Shown: positions 53,920 to 61,870 of the stretch, piece after piece
How positions within the stretch are numbered: position 1 is the stretch's first letter
How the letters are laid out: each line of letters begins with the position of its first letter
DNA from: Chloroflexota bacterium
GTDB lineage: Bacteria > Chloroflexota > Limnocylindria > Limnocylindrales > CSP1-4
Assembly (NCBI GenBank): GCA_019637815.1
Contig: JAHBUZ010000005.1
Location: forward strand, 124,001-188,000
Direction: 5' to 3'
Length of the DNA stretch: 64,000 nucleotides
The notes under the pieces: model-generated
What the model was told of the DNA's origin: nothing
Database searches by the model: none
The model's input: only the letters and a program-made list of their open reading frames with translations
Translations under genes and position numbers: made by a program

Positions 53920-54102
53920 CTACCTCCGCTTGCCTCCAGGCTCCCGCCGGGAGCCGGTAAGGATGGCGATGAGCCCGAGCGCTACGAGCTCGAGCTTGCC
54001 AAGCAGGGATACCTCGGCGTCAGGCAGCCGGACGGGCACGCGACGGCCGTCGGCGCGGATCGCGACGGCGGCGAGGCGGCGGGACCGGTGCTGCTGACCC
54101 AT
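53920..54102 (-). CDS. Leader peptide of the ilv-leu operon (attenuation)
   Basis: 60 codons. Residues 31-48 read VSLLGKLELVALGLIAIL, in which 11 of 18 are Leu, Ile or Val, followed by a basic tail ending GGKRR and TAG. A GGGGAG lies 11 nt before the ATG and a promoter just upstream. Immediately after the branched-chain run the mRNA folds into a hairpin (53939-53955), and the terminator follows 33 nt after the stop. Ribosome stalling on Leu/Ile/Val codons when charged tRNAs are scarce would be expected to prevent termination. The peptide itself probably has no other function. The antiterminator pairing was not resolved by eye. Confidence 0.75.
   Translation of the reverse strand: MGQQHRSRRLAAVAIRADGRRVPVRLPDAEVSLLGKLELVALGLIAILTGSRREPGGKRR
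53939..53955 (-). promoter_or_regulatory. Pause/antiterminator-region hairpin in the leader
   Basis: GGCTCCC-GGC-GGGAGCC, a 7-bp stem directly after the codons for the Leu/Ile/Val run. A ribosome stalled in that run would cover its 5' arm. A second small hairpin CCGC-GCAA-GCGG (53907-53918) follows just after the stop codon. Confidence 0.65.
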
Positions 54103-54138
54103 CAGCCGATGTGCTCCCCTTCTGGAAGGTAGGTCCCG

Positions 54139-54168
54139 ACTGTACACGACCGGCACGCCACGTGTCCA
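54139..54168 (-). promoter_or_regulatory. Promoter of the ilv-leu operon
   Basis: -35 TGGACA (54168-54163), 18-nt spacer, -10 TACAGT (54144-54139). The predicted start near 54132 leaves a 30-nt leader before the leader-peptide ATG. Confidence 0.6.
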
Positions 54169-54316
54169 CACGATGCCGATGGTCCCGTCGCGCCCTGACC
54201 TTCGGGGGACCGATCGGACGCTCGTCATCCGGCGGGCGCGAGGACGGCGCGACGCGCGCGCGGGCGCAAGATGGACCACGCCCAGGGCACGCCGACACAC
54301 GCGCCGACGACCCCTG

Positions 54317-54322
54317 TAGCAT
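54317..54322 (+). promoter_or_regulatory. -10 element of a probable leaderless EamA transcript
   Basis: TAGCAT ends 7 nt before the GTG at 54330. No Shine-Dalgarno is present. Confidence 0.5.
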
Positions 54323-54329
54323 CGGGCTG

Positions 54330-55436
54330 GTGCGCCCATCCTCTGCCCGCACCGACGACCAGCGCGCCCGTCTCATGGGCGTGCTGCTCGTGGTCATCGC
54401 GGCCGCCCTCTTCGGCTCCGGTCCGCTGTTCGCGCGGGTGGCCTATGACGCGGGGATGTCGCCTCTGCCCCTGCTGACGTGGCGCTTCCTGAGCGCGGCG
54501 GTCGTGGCGTGGCTGCTCGTGGCCATGACGACCGGCGGTCGTCGGAGCCTGCGGCTGCTGACGCCCGGTCGCATCGTCGTGCTCCTCGGCCTGGGTGCCC
54601 TGTACGTGACCAACGCGGGCGCATACACGGCCGCCCTCCAGATCGCGCCCGTCGGGCTCGTGTCCATCATCACGTACCTCTATCCGGCACTGGTCGCCGT
54701 GCTGTCCCTCCGCTTCGTGCGCCGGCTCGAGGGTCGACGACCCTGGGCGTCGCTGGCACTCTCGACGGTGGGCGTCGGCCTCGCCGTGGGGGGCGTGGCC
54801 GCCGACGAGGAGATGCCCCTCCTGGGCATCGCGCTCGCGTTCGCGGGTGCCGTGTGCTACGCCCTGTGGATCGTGCTGGCGGCGCGGCTGGCTGGCGAGC
54901 GACCCCGCCGTCGACGCTCCCGACCCGGCTCGAGCCCGATGGCGACGCCACCCGCGGACGCCGAGGTCGCGCCCGTCGCCGAGGCACCGAGCCGGCCCCC
55001 GGATCCGCTGCCCTCCACCGCGGTCATGACCCTCACCACGGGGCTCGTGGCCGGGCTCCTCACCATCGTCGCAGGGCTCGATGTCTCGCCCGCCGCGGTG
55101 CCATCGGAGGCATGGCTCGCGGTCATCGCCTTCGGCGCCTGCTCCGCCATCGCCGTGCTCACGTTCGTGGCCGGATCCCGACGCGTGGGCGCGGCCCGCG
55201 CGGCGATCGTGAGCACCGTCGAGCCCGTCTACACCATCGCCCTCGCGACGATCCTGCTGGGCGAGCACCTCGAGCCGGTCCAGCTGCTGGGTGGCGCGCT
55301 GGTCATCGGTGGCGTGCTGCTCGCGGGCACCAGTGGCGACGAGAGCCGGCGCGACGAGAGCGGTCGTGCCGAGGGCCCCGGCACGCATCCGCGAACCGCC
55401 ACGCGCACGTCCACGCCCAGTGGCGGTACCGTGTGA
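54330..55436 (+). CDS. EamA/DMT-family transporter
   Basis: 368-aa drug/metabolite-superfamily permease with ten predicted helices in two EamA repeats. Repeat 1 starts GVLLVVIAAALFGSGPLFAR and holds PLLTWRFLSAAVVAWLLVA; repeat 2 ends with STVEPVYTIALATILLGEHL and LLGGALVIGGVLL. A ~45-residue charged cytoplasmic linker (RRRRSRPGSSP) splits the repeats, longer than usual. Proteins of this type often export amino acids or metabolites, and it lies divergent to the branched-chain operon, so amino-acid efflux is possible but unproven. GTG at 54330 is chosen from the leaderless -10 spacing; the hydrophobic part begins at the ATG at 54375. Confidence 0.85.
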   Translation: MRPSSARTDDQRARLMGVLLVVIAAALFGSGPLFARVAYDAGMSPLPLLTWRFLSAAVVAWLLVAMTTGGRRSLRLLTPGRIVVLLGLGALYVTNAGAYTAALQIAPVGLVSIITYLYPALVAVLSLRFVRRLEGRRPWASLALSTVGVGLAVGGVAADEEMPLLGIALAFAGAVCYALWIVLAARLAGERPRRRRSRPGSSPMATPPADAEVAPVAEAPSRPPDPLPSTAVMTLTTGLVAGLLTIVAGLDVSPAAVPSEAWLAVIAFGACSAIAVLTFVAGSRRVGAARAAIVSTVEPVYTIALATILLGEHLEPVQLLGGALVIGGVLLAGTSGDESRRDESGRAEGPGTHPRTATRTSTPSGGTV

Positions 55437-55461
55437 CGCGACAACCACACAGGGGGGATCG

Positions 55462-56358
55462 ATGCGACTCGTCAGCTACACCCAGGCCGCGGGGACCCAG
55501 GCGTCGACACCGCGACTCGCCGTGGAGCGGCCCGATGGTCGGCTGCTGCCGACCGGCGACCTGGGCAGCGGCGTCCCGGACACCATCGAGGCATTGCTGG
55601 CGGGTGGCGATGCCGCGCTCGCGGCGCTGCGCACGGCCGTCGCGGGTGCATCACCGAGCGCGCCGTCGCTCGATGCCGCATCGGTCACGGTGGTCGCACC
55701 GGTGCCCCGGCCCGGCAAGATCATCGCGGTCGGCCTCAACTACTTCGACCATGCCAAGGAAGGCGGCTCCGCCCCGCCCGAGGAGCCGATGCTGTTCGCC
55801 AAGTTCACGACCTCGGTCGTGGGCCCGGGCGCGGTCGTGGAATGGGACCCGGCGCTCACGGGCTCGGTGGACCTCGAGGCGGAGCTGGGCGTGGTCATCG
55901 GCCACACCGCGCGCCATGTGCCGGAGGTGGATGCCCTCTCGTACGTCCTGGGCTACACCTGCGTCAACGACGTGAGTGCGCGCGACCTCCAGAAGGCGGA
56001 CAAGCAGTTCGTGCGCGCCAAGTCGCTCGATACGTTCTGCCCCATGGGCCCGGCCCTCGTCACGAGCGATGAGATCCCGGATCCCCAGCACCTGGCCATC
56101 AAGGGCATCCGCAACGGCGTCGCGGCCCAGGACTCGAACACATCGGAGATGATCTTCAGCGTGGCGCGGATCGTGGCGTTCTGCTCGCGTGCCTTCACGC
56201 TCGAGCCGGGTGACGTCATCGCGACGGGCACGCCCGCCGGGGTGCTGGTCTACCAGGATCCGCCGGAGCGGTTGCGTGACGGGGACGTGGTGACCATCGA
56301 GATCGAGGGCATCGGCCGGCTCACGAACCCCTGTCGGGAGGTCCGGATCCCGGCCTGA
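55462..56358 (+). CDS. Fumarylacetoacetate hydrolase (FAH) family protein
   Basis: 298-aa Mg-dependent C-C hydrolase or decarboxylase. Core motifs: IIAVGLNYFDHAKEGG at about residue 89, then Mg ligands in VDLEAELGVVIG (E-x-E), YTCVNDVSARDLQ, and the C-terminal GDVIATGTPAGVL. AGGGGGG lies 5 nt before the ATG. FAH-family enzymes include fumarylpyruvate hydrolase, 4-hydroxyphenylacetate-pathway enzymes and 2,4-diketo-3-deoxy-L-fuconate hydrolase. The last would complete the oxidative L-fucose route suggested by the fuconate dehydratase at 35.5 kb, but the gene is 18 kb away and the link is speculative. Confidence 0.88.
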   Translation: MRLVSYTQAAGTQASTPRLAVERPDGRLLPTGDLGSGVPDTIEALLAGGDAALAALRTAVAGASPSAPSLDAASVTVVAPVPRPGKIIAVGLNYFDHAKEGGSAPPEEPMLFAKFTTSVVGPGAVVEWDPALTGSVDLEAELGVVIGHTARHVPEVDALSYVLGYTCVNDVSARDLQKADKQFVRAKSLDTFCPMGPALVTSDEIPDPQHLAIKGIRNGVAAQDSNTSEMIFSVARIVAFCSRAFTLEPGDVIATGTPAGVLVYQDPPERLRDGDVVTIEIEGIGRLTNPCREVRIPA

Positions 56359-56370
56359 TCGGCGAGCCTT

Positions 56371-56453
56371 GGCGCGTCAGCCCGGGCCCGACCGGCGCCC
56401 CCGGCGCCCCCGGCGCCTCGGCCCCGGCTGCGCCGGTGCCGGCGCGTCAGCCC
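56371..56453. repeat. Short repeats in the FAH/permease convergent gap
   Basis: A 13-bp direct repeat GGCGCGTCAGCCC (56371-56383 and 56441-56453) flanks three 9-bp tandem units CCGGCGCCC/T (56392-56418). The right copy includes the permease stop codon, which suggests a small duplication of the gene end. Confidence 0.55.
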
Positions 56454-57703
56454 CAGGTCCCGGACAGTCGCGCCACGACGCTCGCTCGATACGCGCTCCA
56501 TGCCGGGAGCGCGCCTGCCGCGATGCCCAGGCCCACCGACAGGACCCAGAGCCACGGCTCCAGCCCCCACTGGTAGGTCACGTCCACGGGGATCGCCTGG
56601 TCGGACGTGATGCGGTCGCCGATGACGGTCGCCGCGGCGACGCCGATGACGCGTCCCAGGAGCGCCCCCACGACCGCGATGACGACCGTCTCGAGGAGGA
56701 CCAGCCGGAAGACGGTGCCCCGGGTCGCGCCGAGGGCACGCATGATGGCGAGGAGACGGTCACGGGTCGCGCCGGCCGCGTAGGCGGCGAGGAACACCGT
56801 CAGGCCGGCCATGACGGCCGCGAGCCAGCCGACCGCCACCAGGAGGTCCCGCGCCTGGTCCAGCAGGTCGAACAGGCCGCCCAGCTCCTGGCCTGGGAAC
56901 GCCGCCTGGTACTCGGCGCCGGCGTACGCCTCCTGCCACAGCGAGTTCGCCTCCGCGAAGCCCACCGGGCGGACGAGCAGCGCCGTGATCGCGTGATCCT
57001 CGTGTTCCGTGGCGCCCTCGCCCGAAGCCTCCTCCTCGTGCGCCTCCTCCTCGTGCGCCTCCTCCTCGTGCGCCTCGATGACGCTGTGGAGGCTGGTCAT
57101 GACCGCGCCGTCGAAGGCGGTGGAGCTGGGCTCGAGGATGCCCACCACCGTGTGGAGCAGGTCGTGCTCGTCATCCTCGAGCCCGGCCTCGACACCGTGC
57201 GCGGGGCGGAACGTGTCACCGATGGCCAGACCCGTGTCGCGTGCCGCACGACTGCCCAGCACGGCCTCCTGGTCACCCGTGAACCAGCGGCCCTCCGCGA
57301 CATGGAACGAGGCAGGCGCATCCGGCCCGGGCGCGAGGTCGAGGAACGAGTCGTCCGTGCCCACGATCCGGGCCCCGCCGACGTTGTCACCGAACGCGAG
57401 GGGCACGGCGAGATCGACGCGCGGGTCATCCGCGAGCCGGTCATGGACCTCCTCGGGGATGTTGCCCACGGGCAGGCCCTGGAGGAGCAGGGTGCTCAGC
57501 ACGAGCTGTCGGGAGTCGCCCTTGGCGCCCACGACCAGGACACCGAACGGGTCGCTCGCCCGCACGATGCCTCGCTGGAGGGCCTCGCCCAGGTGCGTCA
57601 CGGACACGAAGAGCGCGACCGCAAGACCCACCACGGCCATCGCCACGAGGGTGGGCACCGGTCGTGCCCAGAGGTCGCGCCACGCGATGCGCAGGTCGTC
57701 CAC
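56447..57703 (-). CDS. FtsX/MacB-type ABC permease with His/Glu repeats (Zrg-like, predicted zinc transport)
   Basis: 418 aa. One N-terminal helix (PTLVAMAVVGLAVALFVSV), a large extracytoplasmic domain, then three C-terminal FtsX helices with MRALGATRGTVFRLVLLET and ending ALPAWSAYRASVVARLSG. The extracytoplasmic domain contains EAHEEEAHEEEAHEEE, three perfect AHEEE units, then TEHEDH, a likely metal-binding loop. With the ATPase and the DUF3299-like lipoprotein this matches the Zrg zinc-transport clusters of Vibrio and Pseudomonas. GTG at 57703, 1 bp after the ATPase stop. No separate His-rich periplasmic ZrgA gene is visible. Zinc specificity is inference. Confidence 0.82.
   Translation of the reverse strand: MDDLRIAWRDLWARPVPTLVAMAVVGLAVALFVSVTHLGEALQRGIVRASDPFGVLVVGAKGDSRQLVLSTLLLQGLPVGNIPEEVHDRLADDPRVDLAVPLAFGDNVGGARIVGTDDSFLDLAPGPDAPASFHVAEGRWFTGDQEAVLGSRAARDTGLAIGDTFRPAHGVEAGLEDDEHDLLHTVVGILEPSSTAFDGAVMTSLHSVIEAHEEEAHEEEAHEEEASGEGATEHEDHAITALLVRPVGFAEANSLWQEAYAGAEYQAAFPGQELGGLFDLLDQARDLLVAVGWLAAVMAGLTVFLAAYAAGATRDRLLAIMRALGATRGTVFRLVLLETVVIAVVGALLGRVIGVAAATVIGDRITSDQAIPVDVTYQWGLEPWLWVLSVGLGIAAGALPAWSAYRASVVARLSGTWG
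57027..57071 (-). repeat. Three perfect 15-bp repeats encoding AHEEE
   Basis: Units at 57027-57041, 57042-57056 and 57057-57071 (plus-strand GCCTCCTCCTCGTGC). They are in frame and encode the His/Glu-rich loop of the permease. Perfect identity suggests recent slippage expansion. Confidence 0.9.
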
Positions 57704-57704
57704 G

Positions 57705-58439
57705 TCAGGCCGCCGTCCGACCGGTCGGCGGGATGGGGTGGCGGGCATCCGTCCCCCGCACGGACCGCTCGATGGGACGTCCGTCGTGGAGCAGGAGCTG
57801 CTGCTCGAAGTGGGCGTCGAGCGCCGGGTCGTGGCTGGCCACGATGAGCGTCGCCGCCGCCGTCTCGCTGAGATCGAGCAGCAGTGCCAGGACGACCTCG
57901 GCGTTGGCGGCATCGAGCGCGGCCGTGGGCTCGTCCGCGAGGACCACCCGCGGCTCGATGACCAGCGCCCGGGCGACGGCGACCCGCTGCCGTTGGCCCA
58001 TGCTCAGCTGCCCGGGACGGTGGTGGAGGTGGTCGCCCAGCCCGACCTGCTCGAGCATCGCGCGGGCACGCGCCCGCCGCTCGCTCGCCGGCACGCGTCC
58101 GCCGAACCGCAGGGACAGCTCGACGTTCTCGAGGGCGTCGAGCAGCGGCACCAGCACGTGCGCCTGGTACACGAACCCCACGTCCGCGGCTCGTCGTCGG
58201 TCACGGGCCGCCTCCGGGAGCGCGTACAGCGATGCGCCGTCCAGACGCACCGTGCCCTGGGTCGGCGGCAGGAGACCCGCGAGGATGCTCAGGAGGGTCG
58301 TCTTGCCGCTGCCGCTGACACCCCGCAGGAGCCACCGACTCCCGGTGGCCGCGTGCCACGACGCGATGTCGATGACGGGGCGTGCCGTGTCGCCATCCCC
58401 GGGATAGGCATGTCGCAGGTCCTCGACCGCGAGGTCCAC
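57705..58439 (-). CDS. ABC transporter ATP-binding protein (LolD/MacB type)
   Basis: 244 aa. Walker A GVSGSGKTTLLSILAGLL (near residue 41), Q-loop VGFVYQAHVLVPLLDALEN, signature LSMGQRQRVAVARAL (LSMGQ in place of the usual LSGGQ), Walker B RVVLADEPTAALD and switch His in VASHDPAL. It energises the FtsX-type permease encoded immediately downstream. GTG start, 1 bp after the lipoprotein stop. Forms part of a compact lipoprotein-ATPase-permease operon. Confidence 0.92.
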   Translation of the reverse strand: MDLAVEDLRHAYPGDGDTARPVIDIASWHAATGSRWLLRGVSGSGKTTLLSILAGLLPPTQGTVRLDGASLYALPEAARDRRRAADVGFVYQAHVLVPLLDALENVELSLRFGGRVPASERRARARAMLEQVGLGDHLHHRPGQLSMGQRQRVAVARALVIEPRVVLADEPTAALDAANAEVVLALLLDLSETAAATLIVASHDPALDAHFEQQLLLHDGRPIERSVRGTDARHPIPPTGRTAA

Positions 58440-58440
58440 G

Positions 58441-59022
58441 TCACAGGGGCTCGATATGGTCGGCCCGGATCCGGACGATGCTCAGGAGGCCCGTCTGCTC
58501 GTCGCGGCGGGCGCCCAGCTCGAGGACGCCCTCCAGGCGGAGTGGTCGGTCGGTGGCGCGCATGGTGCCCTGCGTGAGATAGACCACCGCGATGTCGTCG
58601 GGCCAGTCGGCGGCGGTGCTGCAGAACGGGCAGTACGCCATCCGGATCCGGGTCAGGACGAAGAAGTCGAGGTCGGGCTTGAGCGGGGGCGCCATGTAGC
58701 CCTCCATCCGCACCCGTCGGCCGGCCAGGGACCGGAGCGTGTCGGAGAGGATGAGACCCGTGCGGATGTCGTAGCCGTCGTAGAACTCCTCGAACGAGAG
58801 CGGGACGGCCTCACCCGACGCATCGGTCGGTGGGTGGTCGACGACGACGGTCCGGTCCTCGACCATGGCCGAGGACGTCGGCCCGCCGGTCGGTGGTGTG
58901 CCGGTCGGCGGCTCGCCGGTCGGCGATGTGCCGGCCGTGACACAGCCGGCCAGGAGCAGACACACGATGAGACCCGGCAGCCAGGTCGGACGGAAGGTGG
59001 GCACACGCGTGGTCGGAGACAT
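58441..59022 (-). CDS. DUF3299-like lipoprotein (ZrgE-like) of the predicted zinc ABC system
   Basis: 193 aa. A clear lipobox LLAGC follows the hydrophobic segment (PGLIVCLLLAGC), then a Pro/Thr/Gly linker with three TGxPPTG-type repeats. The mature domain contains LRSLAGRRVRMEGYMAPPL, FFVLTRIRMAYCPFCSTA (a CPFC motif) and a final OB-like strand pair, the pattern of the DUF3299 proteins found with zinc-responsive FtsX-type transporters. It is the only exported protein here with a lipobox. AGGA lies 8 nt before the ATG. First gene of the operon with the ATPase and permease. Confidence 0.78.
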   Translation of the reverse strand: MSPTTRVPTFRPTWLPGLIVCLLLAGCVTAGTSPTGEPPTGTPPTGGPTSSAMVEDRTVVVDHPPTDASGEAVPLSFEEFYDGYDIRTGLILSDTLRSLAGRRVRMEGYMAPPLKPDLDFFVLTRIRMAYCPFCSTAADWPDDIAVVYLTQGTMRATDRPLRLEGVLELGARRDEQTGLLSIVRIRADHIEPL

Positions 59023-59082
59023 CACGGGATCCTGTCCGGGCCCGGCCACTCGCTGACGCGACCGGCCGGGCCCGTGAAGGTG

Positions 59083-60990
59083 CTACCGGGTGAAGCAGAC
59101 GCCGCCGAAGTCGACGCCCTCGCAGGCGACCTCCGGAGCCACCGCATCCGCCGGGGTGATGCCGTCCGCGGCGGAGGGGTCGAGCCCGATCGCCGCGGCC
59201 ATCCCGAAGAAGATGTCCGTGTTGTCCAGGACCGCGCCGAAGTACTCGGCACCCGGCCCGCCCGCGAACACCGGCACATCCTGGAGCGTGTGCACGCCCT
59301 GGCTGGAGCTGAGGGGCATGGTCGGGGTCATGGGGATGCCGTTCGGGTCATCGTCGGGGTTGTCGATGTAGCTGCCATCGGCACCCGCGATCGCCGGCAC
59401 CCGGGGCACGCTGCTGACCTGGAAGTCCTCCGTGTACTCGGGGTGGTTGTTGACGAGCGCCGCGAGCACCCGCGAGGGCGCCCAGTCGTCCGGGAAGCCA
59501 TCCCCGTCCGCGTCCACGTAGGTGGGGAAGCCGGCGTCCGCGTACAGGCCGATAGCGTCCAGCTTGCCCGGGATGTCCGCGGCGGCGTTGAACGCTTCCA
59601 CGTCCACCGTGCCGAAGGTCTCGAAGCCGTGGCCGTGGTCGGCGGTGATGACGATGAGCGTGTCCGGGGCGTTGGCGGCTGCCCAGCGGACGGCCGCGTC
59701 GATGGCATCGTCGAACTCGATGATGTCGCCCACCATGCGGTCGACGTCGAGCGGGTGGATCTGCTTGTCCACGCTCGCGGCCTCCACCATCAGATAGAAG
59801 CCGTTCTCGTTGGTGCCCAGGATCTCGAGGGCGGTGTTGGTCATGGCCACGAGACCGGGCTGGTCGGTGAACGAGCCCTGGTTGTCGGTGAAGACGTTCC
59901 GGTCGAGCCAGACGTTCATGTTGCCGCTGTGGAACAGGCCCAGCAGCCGCTCGGGTGGCGCGGCCCCCGCCGTCGCCAGCTCGGTGGCATCGGTGACGAT
60001 GGAGTAGCCCGCGGCCTCGTACTCGTCGAACAGGTCGCGACCATCGGCGCGGCGCCCGCCCTCGACGGTCTCCGGGAGCATCCAGTTGGCCCCGCCACCC
60101 AGGATCACCTCCGGCAGCAGCCCGCTGTCGAGGGGCGCAGCGGCGATGTCCGCCTGGTCACCACGGCGGCGCGTATGGGCGAACACGGCGGCGGGCGTCG
60201 CATCGGTCCAGTCGGCCGTGGTCACGATGCCCACGCTCATGCCCCGGAGCCGCTTGACCAGCTCCGCGAAGGTCTCCACCTTCGGGTCGTCCGCGCTGGC
60301 GGGTGAGGTATCGGGGTAGCTGCCAAGCGCGTTGACGGCGGCCTTGTGGCCGGTGTTTAGGGCGCTCGCGGCGTTCGCCGAGTCGGTGATGATCGAGTCC
60401 AGGCCGCTCGTGTGGGCGAGACCCACCGCGGGCATCTGGTCGATCGTGAAGGGGCGCAGGTACTTGCCCTCCACGTTGCCACGGGAGATGACCCGCGCCG
60501 CGGTCAGCTCGGCCACGGTCCAGCCGTCGGCGATGAACAGGATCACGTTCCGGGCACCGGCGCCCTGGCTGGGCGCCAGGACGTTCCAGTCGACGCTGGT
60601 CGTGGCTCCGTCAGCGGTCACTTCCACCGTGTGGCTGCCGGGCGCGGCGAAGGAGACCCCTCGCCAGGTGACGCCCTGGACCGGGACGGGTGCGGTCTCG
60701 GGACCCTTGCTCCACGTCTCGGTGGTGCTCTCGGCACCGAAGAAGTCGGCCGCGGGGGCGCCATCCACCGTGATGGCAAGGTCGGCCGGGAGCGCCTCAC
60801 CCTCGATCTCGATGCGGATGTCGAAGGTGGCACCGGGCAGGAAGGCCGCTCGGTCGGTCGGCAGGATGAGCACGGGCGCGGGGCCATCTCCCGGCGACTG
60901 GGCGCCGACCGGTGAGACCGGCATGGAGGCCAGGAGCAGGACGGGGATCGCCACCGACGCGACGATGCGACGGTGCGGAAGCACTGGCAC
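59083..60990 (-). CDS. Alkaline phosphatase (PhoA superfamily), secreted
   Basis: 635 aa. Signal peptide ending VSPVGAQSP, an N-terminal Ig-like domain (about 30-140, FDIRIEIEGEALPADLAITV), then the phosphatase domain from NVILFIADGW (first metal Asp). Nucleophile Ser is in ITDSANAASALNTGHK. Other metal ligands are in FYLMVEAASVDKQIHPLDVD, ITADHGHG and SSQGVHTLQDVPVF. A DADGDGFPDDW motif is a candidate Ca site. Releases phosphate from organic esters outside the cell. GTG start with GGGAGAG upstream. A zinc-type metalloenzyme next to a predicted zinc transporter. Confidence 0.9.
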   Translation of the reverse strand: MPVLPHRRIVASVAIPVLLLASMPVSPVGAQSPGDGPAPVLILPTDRAAFLPGATFDIRIEIEGEALPADLAITVDGAPAADFFGAESTTETWSKGPETAPVPVQGVTWRGVSFAAPGSHTVEVTADGATTSVDWNVLAPSQGAGARNVILFIADGWTVAELTAARVISRGNVEGKYLRPFTIDQMPAVGLAHTSGLDSIITDSANAASALNTGHKAAVNALGSYPDTSPASADDPKVETFAELVKRLRGMSVGIVTTADWTDATPAAVFAHTRRRGDQADIAAAPLDSGLLPEVILGGGANWMLPETVEGGRRADGRDLFDEYEAAGYSIVTDATELATAGAAPPERLLGLFHSGNMNVWLDRNVFTDNQGSFTDQPGLVAMTNTALEILGTNENGFYLMVEAASVDKQIHPLDVDRMVGDIIEFDDAIDAAVRWAAANAPDTLIVITADHGHGFETFGTVDVEAFNAAADIPGKLDAIGLYADAGFPTYVDADGDGFPDDWAPSRVLAALVNNHPEYTEDFQVSSVPRVPAIAGADGSYIDNPDDDPNGIPMTPTMPLSSSQGVHTLQDVPVFAGGPGAEYFGAVLDNTDIFFGMAAAIGLDPSAADGITPADAVAPEVACEGVDFGGVCFTR

Positions 60991-61019
60991 GGAGTCTCTC
61001 CCTCAGCTGCTGCGGGGAC

Positions 61020-61045
61020 CACGGATCCGGTCGTTCGGATCCGTG
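61020..61045. terminator. Hairpin between the tlpA-like and phosphatase genes
   Basis: CACGGATCC-GGTCGTTC-GGATCCGTG, a perfect 9-bp stem with an 8-nt loop, in the 114-bp gap. It could terminate the tlpA-like transcript on the minus strand or lie in the phosphatase leader. Confidence 0.55.
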
Positions 61046-61050
61046 TGTCC

Positions 61051-61074
61051 GGAGGTCGCGACAGACCGACCTCC
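61051..61074. terminator. Second hairpin, adjacent
   Basis: GGAGGTCG-CGACAGAC-CGACCTCC, a perfect 8-bp stem with an 8-nt loop, 5 nt from the first hairpin. Tandem hairpins without a U-run. Confidence 0.55.
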
Positions 61075-61104
61075 GTCCCTCACGGCGAGGGTCGCGTCAC
61101 CGAT

Positions 61105-61773
61105 CTATGGGGACGTGATCGGTGGGTAAACGTTGGACCCCGATGTGGCGTCATCCGCGCCTGCGTCGAGCACGGTCGCCAGCGCCGCGTCCAGCGAATC
61201 CCGGTCGAACGGGCCGAAGTGGATCAGCCGGATGACACCCCGGCCATCCGCGACCACGCTCGTGGGCAGCCCCACGCCCCCGAGCGCGCGCCAGGCCACC
61301 TGGTCCTCATCGAGCACGATGGGCCAGTCCGGGCGCAGCTCGTCCACGAACTCGCGCGCGAACCGTGCTTCGTCGCGATGGGCGATGCCCACGATCCCGA
61401 GACCGGCCGCGGCGTGCACGGCCCGCGCCTCCGCGAACAGCGGGAACTCCTCGCGGCACGGCGGACACCAGCTGGCCCAGAAGTTGATGAGCAGTGGCTG
61501 ACCACGCGTGTCCCCGAGGTCGACGCTGCCGTCGCCATCGAGGCGCCGCAGTCGGAGGTCGGGGAGGATGCTCCCGATCAGCCCGGCCGCACGCTCGGCC
61601 GCCGCCGGGTCGGGTGGCAGGCTCGCGCCAGCACCGACATCCGGGGTGCCTCCCGGCCCGGGCAGCGGGGTGGACGCGGTGATCGGCAGCAGGCCGACGG
61701 CGGCCACGAGGACGGCGGCGGCAAGGAGGAGGATGCGGCGTCCGCGGGGCACGCCGATACGGTAGCCCGCCAT
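61105..61773 (-). CDS. TlpA/ResA-like membrane-anchored thioredoxin
   Basis: 222 aa. An N-terminal hydrophobic anchor (ILLLAAAVLVAAVGLLPI, uncleaved or a signal peptide) is followed by a Pro/Gly linker and an AhpC-TSA/redoxin domain with NFWASWCPPCREEFP (WCPPC redox motif) and the cis-Pro segment GVGLPTSVVADGRG. It would reduce or shuffle disulfides in exported proteins or cytochrome c maturation partners. GGAGGG lies just upstream of the ATG at 61773. Diverges from the MacB-type operon. Confidence 0.9.
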   Translation of the reverse strand: MAGYRIGVPRGRRILLLAAAVLVAAVGLLPITASTPLPGPGGTPDVGAGASLPPDPAAAERAAGLIGSILPDLRLRRLDGDGSVDLGDTRGQPLLINFWASWCPPCREEFPLFAEARAVHAAAGLGIVGIAHRDEARFAREFVDELRPDWPIVLDEDQVAWRALGGVGLPTSVVADGRGVIRLIHFGPFDRDSLDAALATVLDAGADDATSGSNVYPPITSP

Positions 61774-61870
61774 CGTTCCCTCCATCCGCGATGGGAGCGC
61801 GGGCGACCAGCGACGCATGCGCCGGCGAGCCGGGTGCCGCGTCGACGGACGACGAGGCCCGTGGCAGCGC

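Noticed and set aside
53862..54102. T-box or BCAA riboswitch upstream of ilvB
   Set aside because: No T-box sequence or specifier stem was seen. A Leu/Ile/Val-rich leader ORF followed by a terminator explains the region better.
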